A stretch of DNA of 64,000 bases from Ferrimonas lipolytica. GTDB taxonomy: Bacteria; Pseudomonadota; Gammaproteobacteria; Enterobacterales; Shewanellaceae. The position numbers and the translations under genes are program-made. Numbering within the stretch: the stretch's first letter is position 1; every line of letters starts with the position of its first letter. Positions 39,601-48,179 of this stretch are shown here, one piece after another. The notes below the pieces were generated by a model. The model saw nothing but the letters and a program-made list of their open reading frames with translations. It was not told the DNA's origin and did not search any database. The DNA lies in assembly GCF_012295575.1 (NCBI RefSeq), contig NZ_CP051180.1:3286001-3350000 (forward strand), written 5' to 3'.

Positions 39601-40522
39601 GCTGAAAAATGCTGACACTGCCATGTACGCCGCCAAGCGGCGTGGCAAGAACATCTACAACTTTTTCAGTGACAGCCAAAGTCAGCAGATGCACCACGAA
39701 TTTAACCTTAGCAGTGAGATCCATCTAGCCATCTCAAAGCAACAGATTCACGTCTATTATCAGGCTAAAATCTGTGTTGTAACCGGCAAGATTAGTGGGG
39801 CCGAAGCGCTGGCTCGTTGGCTCCACCCATTACGAGGGATGATTTCACCAGTTGATTTTATTCCAGTGGCTGAATCCAATGGCACCATAGTCCCGATGGG
39901 ACAACAGGTACTTTATAACGCCTGTAAAAGTGCCAAAGAGTGGCATGATTCGGGACTGCTAACCGGCCCTATGTCAGTAAACGTATCGGCATTAGAGTTG
40001 CGTAGCGAACGCTTTGTTGAGTCGGTTCTAAATACGTTAGAAAAAACCAAACTACCAGCAGCAATGTTGGAGCTGGAGCTGACTGAATCGCTGCTAGTAG
40101 AAAATATTCATGTAGCCAGCGACATTATCAACAGGCTCCGCCAGCACGGTATTCGAGTCTCTTTGGATGATTTTGGCACCGGTTATTCGTCACTCAGCTA
40201 TTTAGAAAAGTTGCCGTTGGATACCCTTAAAATCGACCGCAGTTTTATCAGAAAAATGTCTACAGACGGCAATGAGAACAAGGTATTACGTGGCGTATTG
40301 CGGTTAGCAAAAGAGCTAGGGCTTGATGTGGTTGCAGAAGGCGTTGAAACCGAACAACAGCTACAGCAATTGCATCAATATCAATGCCAACAGGCGCAAG
40401 GGTTTCTGATCTGTAAACCCATCGATCGTGATGCCTTCAACCAATTCTTACAAGCCCGCGCCGATTACCCAAATGGTTCCAAAAAAACGTCGCCAAACGC
40501 AGCCATTGCTGTTGTTAGTTAA
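36656..40522 (+). CDS. Reg_prop/Y_Y_Y periplasmic sensor with GGDEF and EAL domains (paralogue A)
   Basis: 1288 residues. An N-terminal membrane/signal segment (RCITAVTFPLFLLCCSFTVTA, about 32-52) is followed by ~650 residues of propeller repeats of the two-component-regulator type (GYVWLASDQGASRYDGHRF, GNVWVSTEFGLNKI, GLIWVANTNGVSTY). A Y_Y_Y domain comes next (FSFAALDFTAPKRNQLRYRL, residues ~740-800), then a transmembrane helix (WWAYTLAGLCLVITLLGYVF). The GGDEF domain is intact: GGDEF at 922-926, RPTD inhibitory site five residues before. The EAL domain has EAL at 1050-1052, ELELTES, DDFGTGYSS and AEGVET. The protein should make or break c-di-GMP in response to a periplasmic ligand. Its end overlaps DUF2956 by 8 bp. 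Confidence 0.92.
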   Translation: MFKYAPSHLQIDRHLSGFDATITQRFSWLRRCITAVTFPLFLLCCSFTVTAIDYRFDTLQVENGLLSNYTNVIFQQSNGYVWLASDQGASRYDGHRFEHYRHNPGHIHHLSNNIITGFAEDSSGNVWVSTEFGLNKISPDGRVKHYLPAPTNSNAIASSFIMSIFADDSQRIWISGENGIQYYHPSSDSFVTIKAFDKHGHIINSGEFNQFVQLDNGELFIASDSGLLQANNSRSEFNSIVTDDHSSEILQSPISYIQSLSGNRLIVASTPFGIHLFDQNNGHASALFNNSSDVVIEGRELHAVLEISNGDVWLGYSNGIAVLDSQLQFVSTIKSDELNRYSLPGNTVFHLLQDRSGLIWVANTNGVSTYSYLRASTTLYQRGTTANSLSSNDVNAISSSGNQQLWIATDNAIAYLSSKHTPLEQFSFADNPPSRHIWQVRQSVDNRLWYAASDGIGFIDKNQGISRHFSNRSSGSSVLPNVDIFTVLPDEHGGVWFTGQHQTGLQYFHPDDGMGARYLDAAHPYSAMDHFTYNTIWGAQGEIWMATTNGVYRVDPNTGESQHYPLSNQSESARATDITLHPSGDIWVSSQGAGLVQLQHQHGEEHYRVNHIQPLPNAELPSFKAIAADTNNANLLWLISPYHLYRYDIQQQRFNSFPSLIESRNLSFVDTGLAHNGDNLYIASNIGLIEIDTEQLQPNTFEPPVLITHVKANGRKVVANAASTKERIALPYQDNTLEFSFAALDFTAPKRNQLRYRLVGADDDWIEAQGETSVTYTNLGSGDYHFMVEGSNSDGRWSSHIGHWYFNIAPPWWAYTLAGLCLVITLLGYVFAKHRIARIDMLRSMAFTDSLTGLANRAKFIAWLDKKCANSNTPFSVLYIDLDNFKYINDSFGHNVGDLYIHTIATKIKRTVRPTDRLARLGGDEFAIIVDGQLNKQDSDGLIARLLNRIAIKHQLNGQNIQGSASIGIACYPGDGADSMTLLKNADTAMYAAKRRGKNIYNFFSDSQSQQMHHEFNLSSEIHLAISKQQIHVYYQAKICVVTGKISGAEALARWLHPLRGMISPVDFIPVAESNGTIVPMGQQVLYNACKSAKEWHDSGLLTGPMSVNVSALELRSERFVESVLNTLEKTKLPAAMLELELTESLLVENIHVASDIINRLRQHGIRVSLDDFGTGYSSLSYLEKLPLDTLKIDRSFIRKMSTDGNENKVLRGVLRLAKELGLDVVAEGVETEQQLQQLHQYQCQQAQGFLICKPIDRDAFNQFLQARADYPNGSKKTSPNAAIAVVS

Positions 40523-40856
40523 CGAATATATAGGCGCTGAACAGCCCCCACGACAACAGTAGCAATGCCCATGGCACCATCGAGCTATTTTGCTGCTTTG
40601 GCTCAGGCACAACCTCAGGCTCGACATTACTCGACTTGAGTTGCTGCCGCTGCTGTTGTTTCTTGGCTTTGTCCGCTGCCCGCGCTTTTATTTTTTGCTG
40701 CTTCTTGTACTCAGCAATCCCCTTCTCTATCCCTTTGGCTATCAACCGAGTCTGCTCTTTAGTTTGCCCCGGTTTTTGCGTCGCTTTGGCCATTGCAGCG
40801 GCATCTTGTTGCACCCGTTCTGATACTTTGTCATTCGCGCTCAAAAAATCACCCAC
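40515..40856 (-). CDS. DUF2956 family membrane-anchored protein
   Basis: 113 residues. An N-terminal motif AMAKATQKPGQTKEQTRLIAKGIEKGI is that of the DUF2956 family found in Vibrio/Shewanella. A Lys/Gln-rich helix follows, then a C-terminal membrane segment (VPWALLLLSWGLFSAYIFV) with only two residues after it, making it a tail-anchored protein. Function unknown. It lies alone on the minus strand between the two sensor paralogues. Confidence 0.82.
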   Translation of the reverse strand: MGDFLSANDKVSERVQQDAAAMAKATQKPGQTKEQTRLIAKGIEKGIAEYKKQQKIKARAADKAKKQQQRQQLKSSNVEPEVVPEPKQQNSSMVPWALLLLSWGLFSAYIFVN

Positions 40857-41002
40857 CCATATAATTGATAAATATATTAAAGTTCGAACAATGTTTACTT
40901 GTTTGTTTCATTTTTAAGATTTATTGGTTACGGTCGATAACAAAGAGGGAAGAAAAATTCCTTCAGCGTCGGATAAACCAACAATAAGAAAGCCGATAGA
41001 TC

Positions 41003-44000
41003 ATGCCAGCAGTATTCATGACCACCACAGAGCTAGTGCGACACCAAGCGGTGTTACCTAACGACCAACCATTATGCCGAAACGCTCAACGGGATTCAGG
41101 TGATATTTCCAATCACCGTTTGCTGTGCATCATCACCAGATTATTGACGCTCACTCTACTGTGCTTTGCTGTTGTTGCCCATGCCACTGATTACCGATTT
41201 ACCGCTCTACAAACCGGTGATGGTCTGCAATCTAATCTAACGCAAAATACCTACCAACAACGCAACGGCTTTATCTGGATCGGTACCGATAACGGCATCA
41301 GTCGTTACGATGGCCACCACTTCAAGCACTACAATTACAATCCTAAAAGCCCGCAACACATCTCCAATAATATGATCACCGATATTAGTGAAGATACGCT
41401 CGGTAATATCTGGGTAGGCACAGAGTATGGATTAAACCGCATCAATGCCGACGATACGGTAACTATCTACGGCACTGATGATACTGCTCCAGATGGCCTT
41501 AATTCAGCATGGATCTTAGCCCTTTTTACCGATAGTAAAGAGCAGCTGTGGATTGGCGGTGACGCTGGCCTCAGCCGTTACGAACACCATACCAACAGCT
41601 TCATCCCCTACCCGCTGATAATCAATAATGAAGCAGTACAAGACGGCGACTTCGGTTTCTTCAAAATTGCCCAAACCAGCAGCGGCGATCTGTTTGTGGC
41701 ATCGAGCGAAGGGTTACTGCAGATCGATCAAAACAAGCAAAGCTTAACCAAGCTGACGGCGGCGAATAGCAATCAGCAACCGATTATTGCCGATCACATC
41801 AATATTGTGACCGCAACTCAGGATGGTCGACTGCTGGTTAATACCGACAGGTTTGGTACCCATTGGTACGACCCCAACACGCACCAACTGACTCCAATCT
41901 CACTGGAGCATGCTGGCACCATTACCGCGATTACCCAAATGGATAACGGTGATATCTGGTTTGCTCATGTCGGCGGCATTCGCATCTTAGATCATCACGG
42001 TAACCATCTCAGCGACGTGCATTTTGATGAGTTTAGTGACACCTCCATCGCCTCCGACAGCATTACCCATATCGCGCAAGATGACTCTGGATTGATATGG
42101 GTTGCCACCAGCAATGGGATCTCCCAGTTCTCTTATCTACGCAGTCCATCTCGCTTACACCGTCATAGTGAAACTGGCCAAGGAATCATTGCCAACAGCA
42201 TTAGCTACGTCGCTCAAGTAGCTGAGCAAGAGGTCTGGTTATCCTCACCCAACGGGTTAACCAAAATCAGTCAACCTCAGCAGTTCAGCAATTTCCAAAG
42301 CAGCGATGCACTCCGTAACCTCGATATCTGGTCAATGGCTGCCAGTGATGACGGCACTCTATGGTATGCCGCAAGTAACGGCCTTGGCACCATCGATCGC
42401 AGCACTGGTGAGCAACAACATTACAGCAACCAACCGGGTAACGAGCATGGCCTTGAGCATGTTGATATCTACACGGTGTTGCCAGATCAACAAGGCGGCG
42501 CCTGGATCACCGGCTACTACAACACCGGACTGGTCTACTTTCACCCAGAGCATGGTTTAGGCAAGCGCTATATGGATGGCGAGCATCGCTACACTAAGAT
42601 GGGAAACTTCTCCTTCGATACCGTTTGGGGCCAAGACGGCGCCATTTGGATGGCAACTACAGACAGTATCTATCGGGTTGATCCTAACAATGGCGAAGCG
42701 ATCAACTTTCCGCTCGATGGCGACCGTCCGTTTATGCGCGCCACCGACATAGCTGTCCACCCAACCGGTGATATCTGGGCCACCTCTCAAGGAGCTGGAC
42801 TGATTCGATTAAGCCACCAGCCTGGCGAGTCCAGCGGACAACACTACCAACTACTGCACATAAGCCAGCAGCTAGGGCTTGAAAACAACAGCTTCAAAGC
42901 ACTGACCATTGATCCCATTGATCCAAACTTAGTCTGGTTTATCTCTGACAATGAGCTGTATCGTTACCACATCAAAACTCAGCAACTGGTGTCGTACCCT
43001 AGCCTCTTCGAAATCAATAATCTCAGCCTCATCAACGGAGCCATGACTCAGCTTGATCATCTTATCTATATAGGCAGCAATGTCGGTTTACTTGAGATCG
43101 ATACCCGCAAGCTACAAACCAATCGCTTTGATGCGCCGGTGCATGTCACCGGTGTAAAAGTCAATGGGAAAGCCGTAAGCGTTAAGTCTTCCTCGCCAGC
43201 GGATCCCATTCGCTTTGACTACGAGGACAATACCATTGAGTTTCAGTTTTCCGCGCTGGATTACACTAGCCCGCAGAAAAACCGCTATCGCTACCGCCTA
43301 ATTGGTGCAGATCAAGACTGGATAGAGGCCGATAACCGCACCTCAGTGACCTATACCAACCTGCGTTCGGATTACTATCAGTTCGTGGTCCAAGGCAGTA
43401 ATAGCGATGGCCATTGGAGTAACATTGAAGGTAATTGGCACTTTACGGTGCGTTGGGCATGGTGGGCTTGGACCTTAACCGTATTGATAGTGCTGCTGAT
43501 TATTTTTGGATCGATATTGATTTGGGGGCGAAGTAAACGCCTTAGTTTTTTGAATAACATCGCTTTCACCGATCCCCTTACCGGGCTTGCCAACCGGCGT
43601 AAATTGAACGACTGGCTCGGCAAGTTATGCACTGGCAAAGACAACGCATTTCGAGTGATATTTATCGACCTTGATGACTTTAAGCACATCAACGATACCT
43701 TTGGCCATGACATTGGCGACGAATACATCACCAGTGTGGCAAAGCGGATAAACTTGTCGTTGCGGCCATCGGATAAGCTAGCTCGGCTAGGGGGCGATGA
43801 GTTTGCATTGATCATTGAAGGTAAACTGAGCTTCAACCAATCAGACGCATTGATGGATCGGCTACTGCGGGTTATCAACTCCGAGCATCACCTTGGTAAC
43901 CATCTCCTCAAAGGCTCAGCAAGTGTTGGGGTGGCGGTATACCCGCACGATGGTCAGGACAGCAACACGCTGTTAAAGAATGCCGATACAGCTATGTACG

Positions 44001-44905
44001 CCTCCAAGCGACGCGGTAAGAATGTGTGCAGCTACTACTGCGGCTTAGAAAGCCAACAGCTGCACCAGCAGTTCAATCTATCCAGTGAGATATTTCACGC
44101 CATCGACCAACAACAGATTCAGGTCTATTACCAAGCCAAGGTGTGTTGCAATACCGGCAAGGTTGTCGGTGCTGAAGCGCTCGCCCGTTGGGTCCACCCA
44201 CAAAAAGGGATGATCTCACCGGTAGAATTTATTCCTGTAGCAGAGGCCAATGGCGCCATCATTCAAATTGGCCAATGTGTACTCACTCGCGCTTGTCAGC
44301 AAGCCTTACTTTGGCATCAAAATGGCCTATTTGATGGCCGAATCGCCGTCAATGTTTCCGCTAAGGAGTTACATCAAGACAACTTCGTGGCCTCGGTACA
44401 ACAGGTATTGCAACAAACCGGCTTGCCAGCGCCAATGTTAGAATTAGAGCTAACAGAAACCCTATTGGTTGAGAATATCGGGGAGGCCCGAACTACGCTG
44501 ACCCAATTGCGTGCTCTTGGCATCGGTATTTCACTCGATGATTTCGGTACTGGTTACTCATCACTCAACTATCTCGATGAATTGCCGTTAGACACGTTAA
44601 AAATCGACCGCAGCTTTATCAAGAAAATCACCCCTGAAAATGACAACAACTTGATCTTGGCCGGGGTGCTGGATATCGCCAAACGGCTGCAGCTCAGTGT
44701 GGTTGCCGAGGGCGTTGAAACCGAATTACAGTGGCACTACCTGCAACGCCACCACTGCCAACAAGCGCAAGGCTTCCTGTTTAACAAGCCACAGAGTGCG
44801 GCCGATTTTATCGATTATCTGCGTAGTGAACAGGCAGCCAGCAGCCACTATCGCAACAACCAGTCGCCAACTAACGTTCAACCGCTGCAACCAGCGCTGC
44901 CGTGA
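41003..44905 (+). CDS. Reg_prop/Y_Y_Y periplasmic sensor with GGDEF and EAL domains (paralogue B)
   Basis: 1300 residues, the same architecture as the gene at 36656. A signal/membrane segment (LLTLTLLCFAVVAHA) is followed by propeller repeats (GFIWIGTDNGISRYDGHHF, GNIWVGTEYGLNRI, GLIWVATSNGISQF), Y_Y_Y (FQFSALDYTSPQKNRYRYRL), a TM helix (AWTLTVLIVLLIIFGSILIWG), GGDEF (930-934, with RPSD before it) and EAL (1058-1060, DDFGTGYSS, AEGVET). All catalytic motifs are intact. The two proteins are alike over their whole length, so a tandem duplication is the simplest history; the DUF2956 gene lies between. Sensory parts differ most, which suggests different ligands. Confidence 0.92.
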   Translation: MPAVFMTTTELVRHQAVLPNDQPLCRNAQRDSGDISNHRLLCIITRLLTLTLLCFAVVAHATDYRFTALQTGDGLQSNLTQNTYQQRNGFIWIGTDNGISRYDGHHFKHYNYNPKSPQHISNNMITDISEDTLGNIWVGTEYGLNRINADDTVTIYGTDDTAPDGLNSAWILALFTDSKEQLWIGGDAGLSRYEHHTNSFIPYPLIINNEAVQDGDFGFFKIAQTSSGDLFVASSEGLLQIDQNKQSLTKLTAANSNQQPIIADHINIVTATQDGRLLVNTDRFGTHWYDPNTHQLTPISLEHAGTITAITQMDNGDIWFAHVGGIRILDHHGNHLSDVHFDEFSDTSIASDSITHIAQDDSGLIWVATSNGISQFSYLRSPSRLHRHSETGQGIIANSISYVAQVAEQEVWLSSPNGLTKISQPQQFSNFQSSDALRNLDIWSMAASDDGTLWYAASNGLGTIDRSTGEQQHYSNQPGNEHGLEHVDIYTVLPDQQGGAWITGYYNTGLVYFHPEHGLGKRYMDGEHRYTKMGNFSFDTVWGQDGAIWMATTDSIYRVDPNNGEAINFPLDGDRPFMRATDIAVHPTGDIWATSQGAGLIRLSHQPGESSGQHYQLLHISQQLGLENNSFKALTIDPIDPNLVWFISDNELYRYHIKTQQLVSYPSLFEINNLSLINGAMTQLDHLIYIGSNVGLLEIDTRKLQTNRFDAPVHVTGVKVNGKAVSVKSSSPADPIRFDYEDNTIEFQFSALDYTSPQKNRYRYRLIGADQDWIEADNRTSVTYTNLRSDYYQFVVQGSNSDGHWSNIEGNWHFTVRWAWWAWTLTVLIVLLIIFGSILIWGRSKRLSFLNNIAFTDPLTGLANRRKLNDWLGKLCTGKDNAFRVIFIDLDDFKHINDTFGHDIGDEYITSVAKRINLSLRPSDKLARLGGDEFALIIEGKLSFNQSDALMDRLLRVINSEHHLGNHLLKGSASVGVAVYPHDGQDSNTLLKNADTAMYASKRRGKNVCSYYCGLESQQLHQQFNLSSEIFHAIDQQQIQVYYQAKVCCNTGKVVGAEALARWVHPQKGMISPVEFIPVAEANGAIIQIGQCVLTRACQQALLWHQNGLFDGRIAVNVSAKELHQDNFVASVQQVLQQTGLPAPMLELELTETLLVENIGEARTTLTQLRALGIGISLDDFGTGYSSLNYLDELPLDTLKIDRSFIKKITPENDNNLILAGVLDIAKRLQLSVVAEGVETELQWHYLQRHHCQQAQGFLFNKPQSAADFIDYLRSEQAASSHYRNNQSPTNVQPLQPALP

Positions 44906-44989
44906 ACAATAGCTAAACCAGAGCGAACAACACTTGCAACCACTGCGATTGAACGCCAGCATGAGCTAACCTGACCTTAGGAGTTTCCC

Positions 44990-45697
44990 ATGCAGTTTTC
45001 GCGGCGCTTGCAGCCCTTCTCCGCCATCAGCTTCGATCTTGACGACACCCTCTATGACAATAAGCCGGTGTTGATTAAAGCGCAGCAACGATTGTGGCAA
45101 CATCTAAGGCAATTAAGTGATGCACCGCAGTTAAGCGATGACCACTTTTGGTTGACGCAAAAAAACAAAGCGTTGCAGCACAACCCCGAGCTGATTCACG
45201 ACACCACCGCCTGCCGCTTGGCGGCACTGAAATTAGGCCTAAACAGCCTCAGAATCAACGACAGTGATGCCGTTGCAACACAAGCAATGGCACAATTTCT
45301 GCGTTGGCGCAGCGAGATAACCGTCGCCCCCGAGGTAATCACTTTGCTACAGCAGTTAGCCGCTAAATATCCGTTGGCGGTAATCACCAATGGCAATGCC
45401 GAGGTTAACCAATTTCTACCGCAAATTCCCTTTAAGGTGGTGCTTGCCGCCGGTATCGATGGCGCAATGAAACCAGCTGCGGATCTGTTTAATCAATGCT
45501 GCCAGCAACTCAATATCGCCCCACAACAGCTGCTGCACATTGGCGACCACCCTCGCAGTGACGTTGCTGGCGCGATACAGGCAGGCTGCCAAGCGGTCTG
45601 GTTAAGTCCCCAATACAGTGGCAAGTTACGGCCAGCGGGCCCCACTCTGCCGACCGTTACTATTTCCTCATTGGAGAGCTTGCGACAGCTGGTATAA
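44990..45697 (+). CDS. yigB: HAD hydrolase YigB
   Basis: 235 residues. HAD motif I FDLDDTLYD (Asp16, Asp18), motif II VITNGNAEV, and motif IV HIGDHPRSDVAGA are present. YigB of E. coli dephosphorylates FMN (and other small phosphates), the step producing riboflavin precursors from 5-amino-6-ribitylamino-uracil phosphate. Its usual neighbours xerC (upstream) and uvrD (downstream) frame the locus; here only uvrD is adjacent. Confidence 0.92.
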   Translation: MQFSRRLQPFSAISFDLDDTLYDNKPVLIKAQQRLWQHLRQLSDAPQLSDDHFWLTQKNKALQHNPELIHDTTACRLAALKLGLNSLRINDSDAVATQAMAQFLRWRSEITVAPEVITLLQQLAAKYPLAVITNGNAEVNQFLPQIPFKVVLAAGIDGAMKPAADLFNQCCQQLNIAPQQLLHIGDHPRSDVAGAIQAGCQAVWLSPQYSGKLRPAGPTLPTVTISSLESLRQLV

Positions 45698-45698
45698 T
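45690..45698 (+). promoter_or_regulatory. extended -10 promoter of uvrD
   Basis: TGGTATAAT is a consensus -10 with the extended TGn, 28 bp before the uvrD start and overlapping the yigB stop codon. The -35 (TTGGAG) is weak. No LexA box (CTG-N10-CAG) was found here, unlike in E. coli. Confidence 0.65.
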
Positions 45699-45725
45699 CC
45701 TTTCTTTTTGTTGATTGGACGCCCC

Positions 45726-47900
45726 ATGTCAGATACCTCCACCTCGCCACTTTTGGCCAAGCTTAACGACAAACAGCGCGCGGCCGTTGAAGCCGCACCG
45801 GGGGCGTTGCTGGTGTTAGCTGGTGCCGGCTCAGGCAAAACTCGGGTACTGACCCATCGCATCTCGTGGCTGCTACAAGAGCAGGGAGAAAGCCCTTACG
45901 CCATCTTAGCGGTAACCTTTACCAATAAAGCAGCCAAAGAGATGCGTCAACGTATCGAAGAGCTATCCAATGCACCGATGGGACGGATGTGGATCGGCAC
46001 CTTCCACGGCCTTGCTCACCGCTTATTACGCGCTCACCACAAAGAAGCCAAGCTACCTGAAGGCTTCCAGATCCTTGATAGTGACGATCAACAACGGCTA
46101 CTGAAGCGGATCATCCGCAGCCTAGAGCTGGATGAAAAGAAATGGCCACCACGTCAGGCGATGGGTTACATCAACGCCAAAAAAGATGAAGGCCTACGGC
46201 CACAACACATTGATGCCAGCTTTCATCCGGTGGAGCGCACCTGGTTAAAGATCTACGTTGCTTACCAAGAAGCCTGTGACCGAGCTGGTTTAGTCGACTT
46301 TGCCGAGTTGCTATTGCGCGCCCACGAATTATGGCTTAACCACCCTGCGCTGCTGCGCCACTACCAAAACCGTTTCCGCCATATTCTGGTGGACGAGTTC
46401 CAGGATACCAACACCATCCAATACGCGTGGATCCGTATGTTGGCGGGTAACCAAAACAACGTAATGATTGTTGGCGACGACGATCAATCTATCTATGGCT
46501 GGCGTGGCGCCAAGGTGGAGAACCTAGCGCAGTTTTTGAAGGACTTCCCTGGTGCAGAAACGGTCCGCTTGGAGCAAAATTACCGCTCTACCGGCACCAT
46601 ATTGAAAGCCGCCAACGCCCTGATCGACAAGAACAGCGATCGCATGGGCAAGGAGCTGTGGACCGACGATGTTGATGGCGACACCATCAGCCTCTATACC
46701 GCCTTCAACGAACTGGAAGAGGCGCGCTACATCGTTGGCCAGATCCGTAAGTATCAAGATGAAGGCGGAAACCTGTCTGACTGCGCCATCCTATACCGTT
46801 CCAATGCCCAATCGCGGGTTATGGAAGAAGCGTTGCTGCACCGTAGTGTGCCGTACCGGATCTACGGTGGCTTGCGTTTCTTCGAGCGCCAAGAGATCAA
46901 AGACTCCCTCGGCTACCTGCGTTTGATGACCAACCGTGATGACGACGCCGCTTTCGAGCGGGTTATCAATACCCCGACCCGAGGGATCGGCACTCGAACC
47001 ATCGACATCATCCGCTCCACTGCCCGCAGCGAAGGGGTTACCTTGTGGCAATCATGTCAGCGACTATTGGCTGACAGCGGCTTGGCCGGTCGTGCCGCCA
47101 GCGCGGTCCGTAACTTTATGGAGCTGATCAGCACACTGGAAGCGGAAACGGAACAGGCCAACCTGAAAAACACCGCCGATCACGTTATTCAGCATTCCGG
47201 TTTACTGGCAATGTACCAAGCGGAAAAGGGCGAAAAGGCGGAAGCACGCGTAGAAAACTTAAAGGAATTGGTTACCGCCGCAGGTTCATTTATCAAGCCC
47301 GATGACGCCGAAGAGATGGACGATCTTAACGCTTTCTTAGCCAACGCCGCGCTGGAAGCCGGTGAACGCCAAGCCGGTGAGTCGGAAGATGCGGTACAGA
47401 TGATGACCCTGCACACCGCTAAAGGTTTGGAGTTCCCGCAGGTGTTTATCTGCGGCGTTGAAGAAGGATTGTTCCCATCGCAGATGGCACTTGATGAGGG
47501 CAACCGCCTCGAAGAGGAGCGTCGCCTTTGTTACGTCGGCATGACCCGAGCAATGAAAAAGCTCACTCTAACCCACGCGGAGTCACGACGGATCTATGGC
47601 CGTGAGACCCTAGCTCGGGTAAGCCGCTTTGTCGGTGAGATCCCTGCGCAATACCTCGATGAGGTTCGCCTCACTACTCAGGTTTCACAGCCGCAGCAAA
47701 AGGGACGCTTTAACCAGTCGGAACAGCGCTTTAATGAAACCGGCTTCACCTTAGGACAACGGGTACATCACCCTAAGTTTGGCGATGGCGTTATCCTTAA
47801 CTTCGAAGGCTCAGGGCCACAGGCTCGGGTACAAGTTGCCTTTGATGGCCAAGGAGTGAAGTGGTTAGTGGTCGCTTATGCTCGGTTGGAGCCGAGATAG
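45726..47900 (+). CDS. uvrD: DNA helicase II UvrD
   Basis: 724 residues from ATG 45726, matching the 720 of E. coli; the longer frame from 45618 overlaps yigB and is rejected. It opens LLAKLNDKQRAAVEAAPG and has Walker A LAGAGSGKTRVL, motif Ia TFTNKAAKEMRQRI, motif II ILVDEFQDTNTIQY, motif IV/V TLHTAKGLEFPQVFICGVEEG and motif VI EEERRLCYVGMTRA. It unwinds DNA 3'-5' in mismatch and nucleotide-excision repair. The conserved C-terminal Tudor-like segment GQRVHHPKFGDGVIL is present. Confidence 0.97.
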   Translation: MSDTSTSPLLAKLNDKQRAAVEAAPGALLVLAGAGSGKTRVLTHRISWLLQEQGESPYAILAVTFTNKAAKEMRQRIEELSNAPMGRMWIGTFHGLAHRLLRAHHKEAKLPEGFQILDSDDQQRLLKRIIRSLELDEKKWPPRQAMGYINAKKDEGLRPQHIDASFHPVERTWLKIYVAYQEACDRAGLVDFAELLLRAHELWLNHPALLRHYQNRFRHILVDEFQDTNTIQYAWIRMLAGNQNNVMIVGDDDQSIYGWRGAKVENLAQFLKDFPGAETVRLEQNYRSTGTILKAANALIDKNSDRMGKELWTDDVDGDTISLYTAFNELEEARYIVGQIRKYQDEGGNLSDCAILYRSNAQSRVMEEALLHRSVPYRIYGGLRFFERQEIKDSLGYLRLMTNRDDDAAFERVINTPTRGIGTRTIDIIRSTARSEGVTLWQSCQRLLADSGLAGRAASAVRNFMELISTLEAETEQANLKNTADHVIQHSGLLAMYQAEKGEKAEARVENLKELVTAAGSFIKPDDAEEMDDLNAFLANAALEAGERQAGESEDAVQMMTLHTAKGLEFPQVFICGVEEGLFPSQMALDEGNRLEEERRLCYVGMTRAMKKLTLTHAESRRIYGRETLARVSRFVGEIPAQYLDEVRLTTQVSQPQQKGRFNQSEQRFNETGFTLGQRVHHPKFGDGVILNFEGSGPQARVQVAFDGQGVKWLVVAYARLEPR

Positions 47901-47928
47901 TCAATCCCCCCCTTCCTCCATATAAAAG

Positions 47929-48139
47929 GGCTGTGTACCAATTAAGTGTTGTTCTTTTCAATGCTGTTAAAGCACTGGCTAGGCTCGTCCTAAGGCAAAG
48001 GGGGATTCCAAAGGGGGCGGAGCTCCCCCTAATGCATACAAGAATGTGCCGTCGCCACCGCGACATAGCCCCGTTCAAACGCCACAATCAGTAGAGCCCA
48101 AGGCTTGATATAAACCCAACACTTAACTGTGACACAGCC
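47929..48139 (-). mobile_element. MITE-like element, copy 2
   Basis: 211 bp, reverse orientation relative to copy 1: left GGCTGTGTACCAATTAAGTG, right end GACACAGCC. Flanks TATAAAAG (47921-47928) and TACAAAAA (48140-48147) agree at 6 of 8 positions, an eroded target duplication. The right flank is inside the A-tract (T-tract on the minus strand) of the fieF terminator. It carries the CATACAAGAATGTGCCGTCG stretch typical of the family. Confidence 0.88.
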
Positions 48140-48142
48140 TAC

Positions 48143-48172
48143 AAAAATCCCGAGCTTGTGCTCGGGATTTTT
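48143..48172 (-). terminator. terminator of fieF
   Basis: A perfect 13-bp stem AAAAATCCCGAGC / GCTCGGGATTTTT with loop TTGT. T-tract on the minus strand is 48143-48147; it would also work on the + strand. MITE copy 2 abuts it. Confidence 0.92.
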
Positions 48173-48179
48173 ATGGTAA

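Noticed and set aside
45618-45725. N-terminal extension of uvrD
   Set aside because: It overlaps yigB and its promoter; UvrD's conserved start is at 45726.
45661-45726. LexA/SOS box before uvrD
   Set aside because: No CTG-N10-CAG palindrome fits; only an extended -10 promoter is seen.
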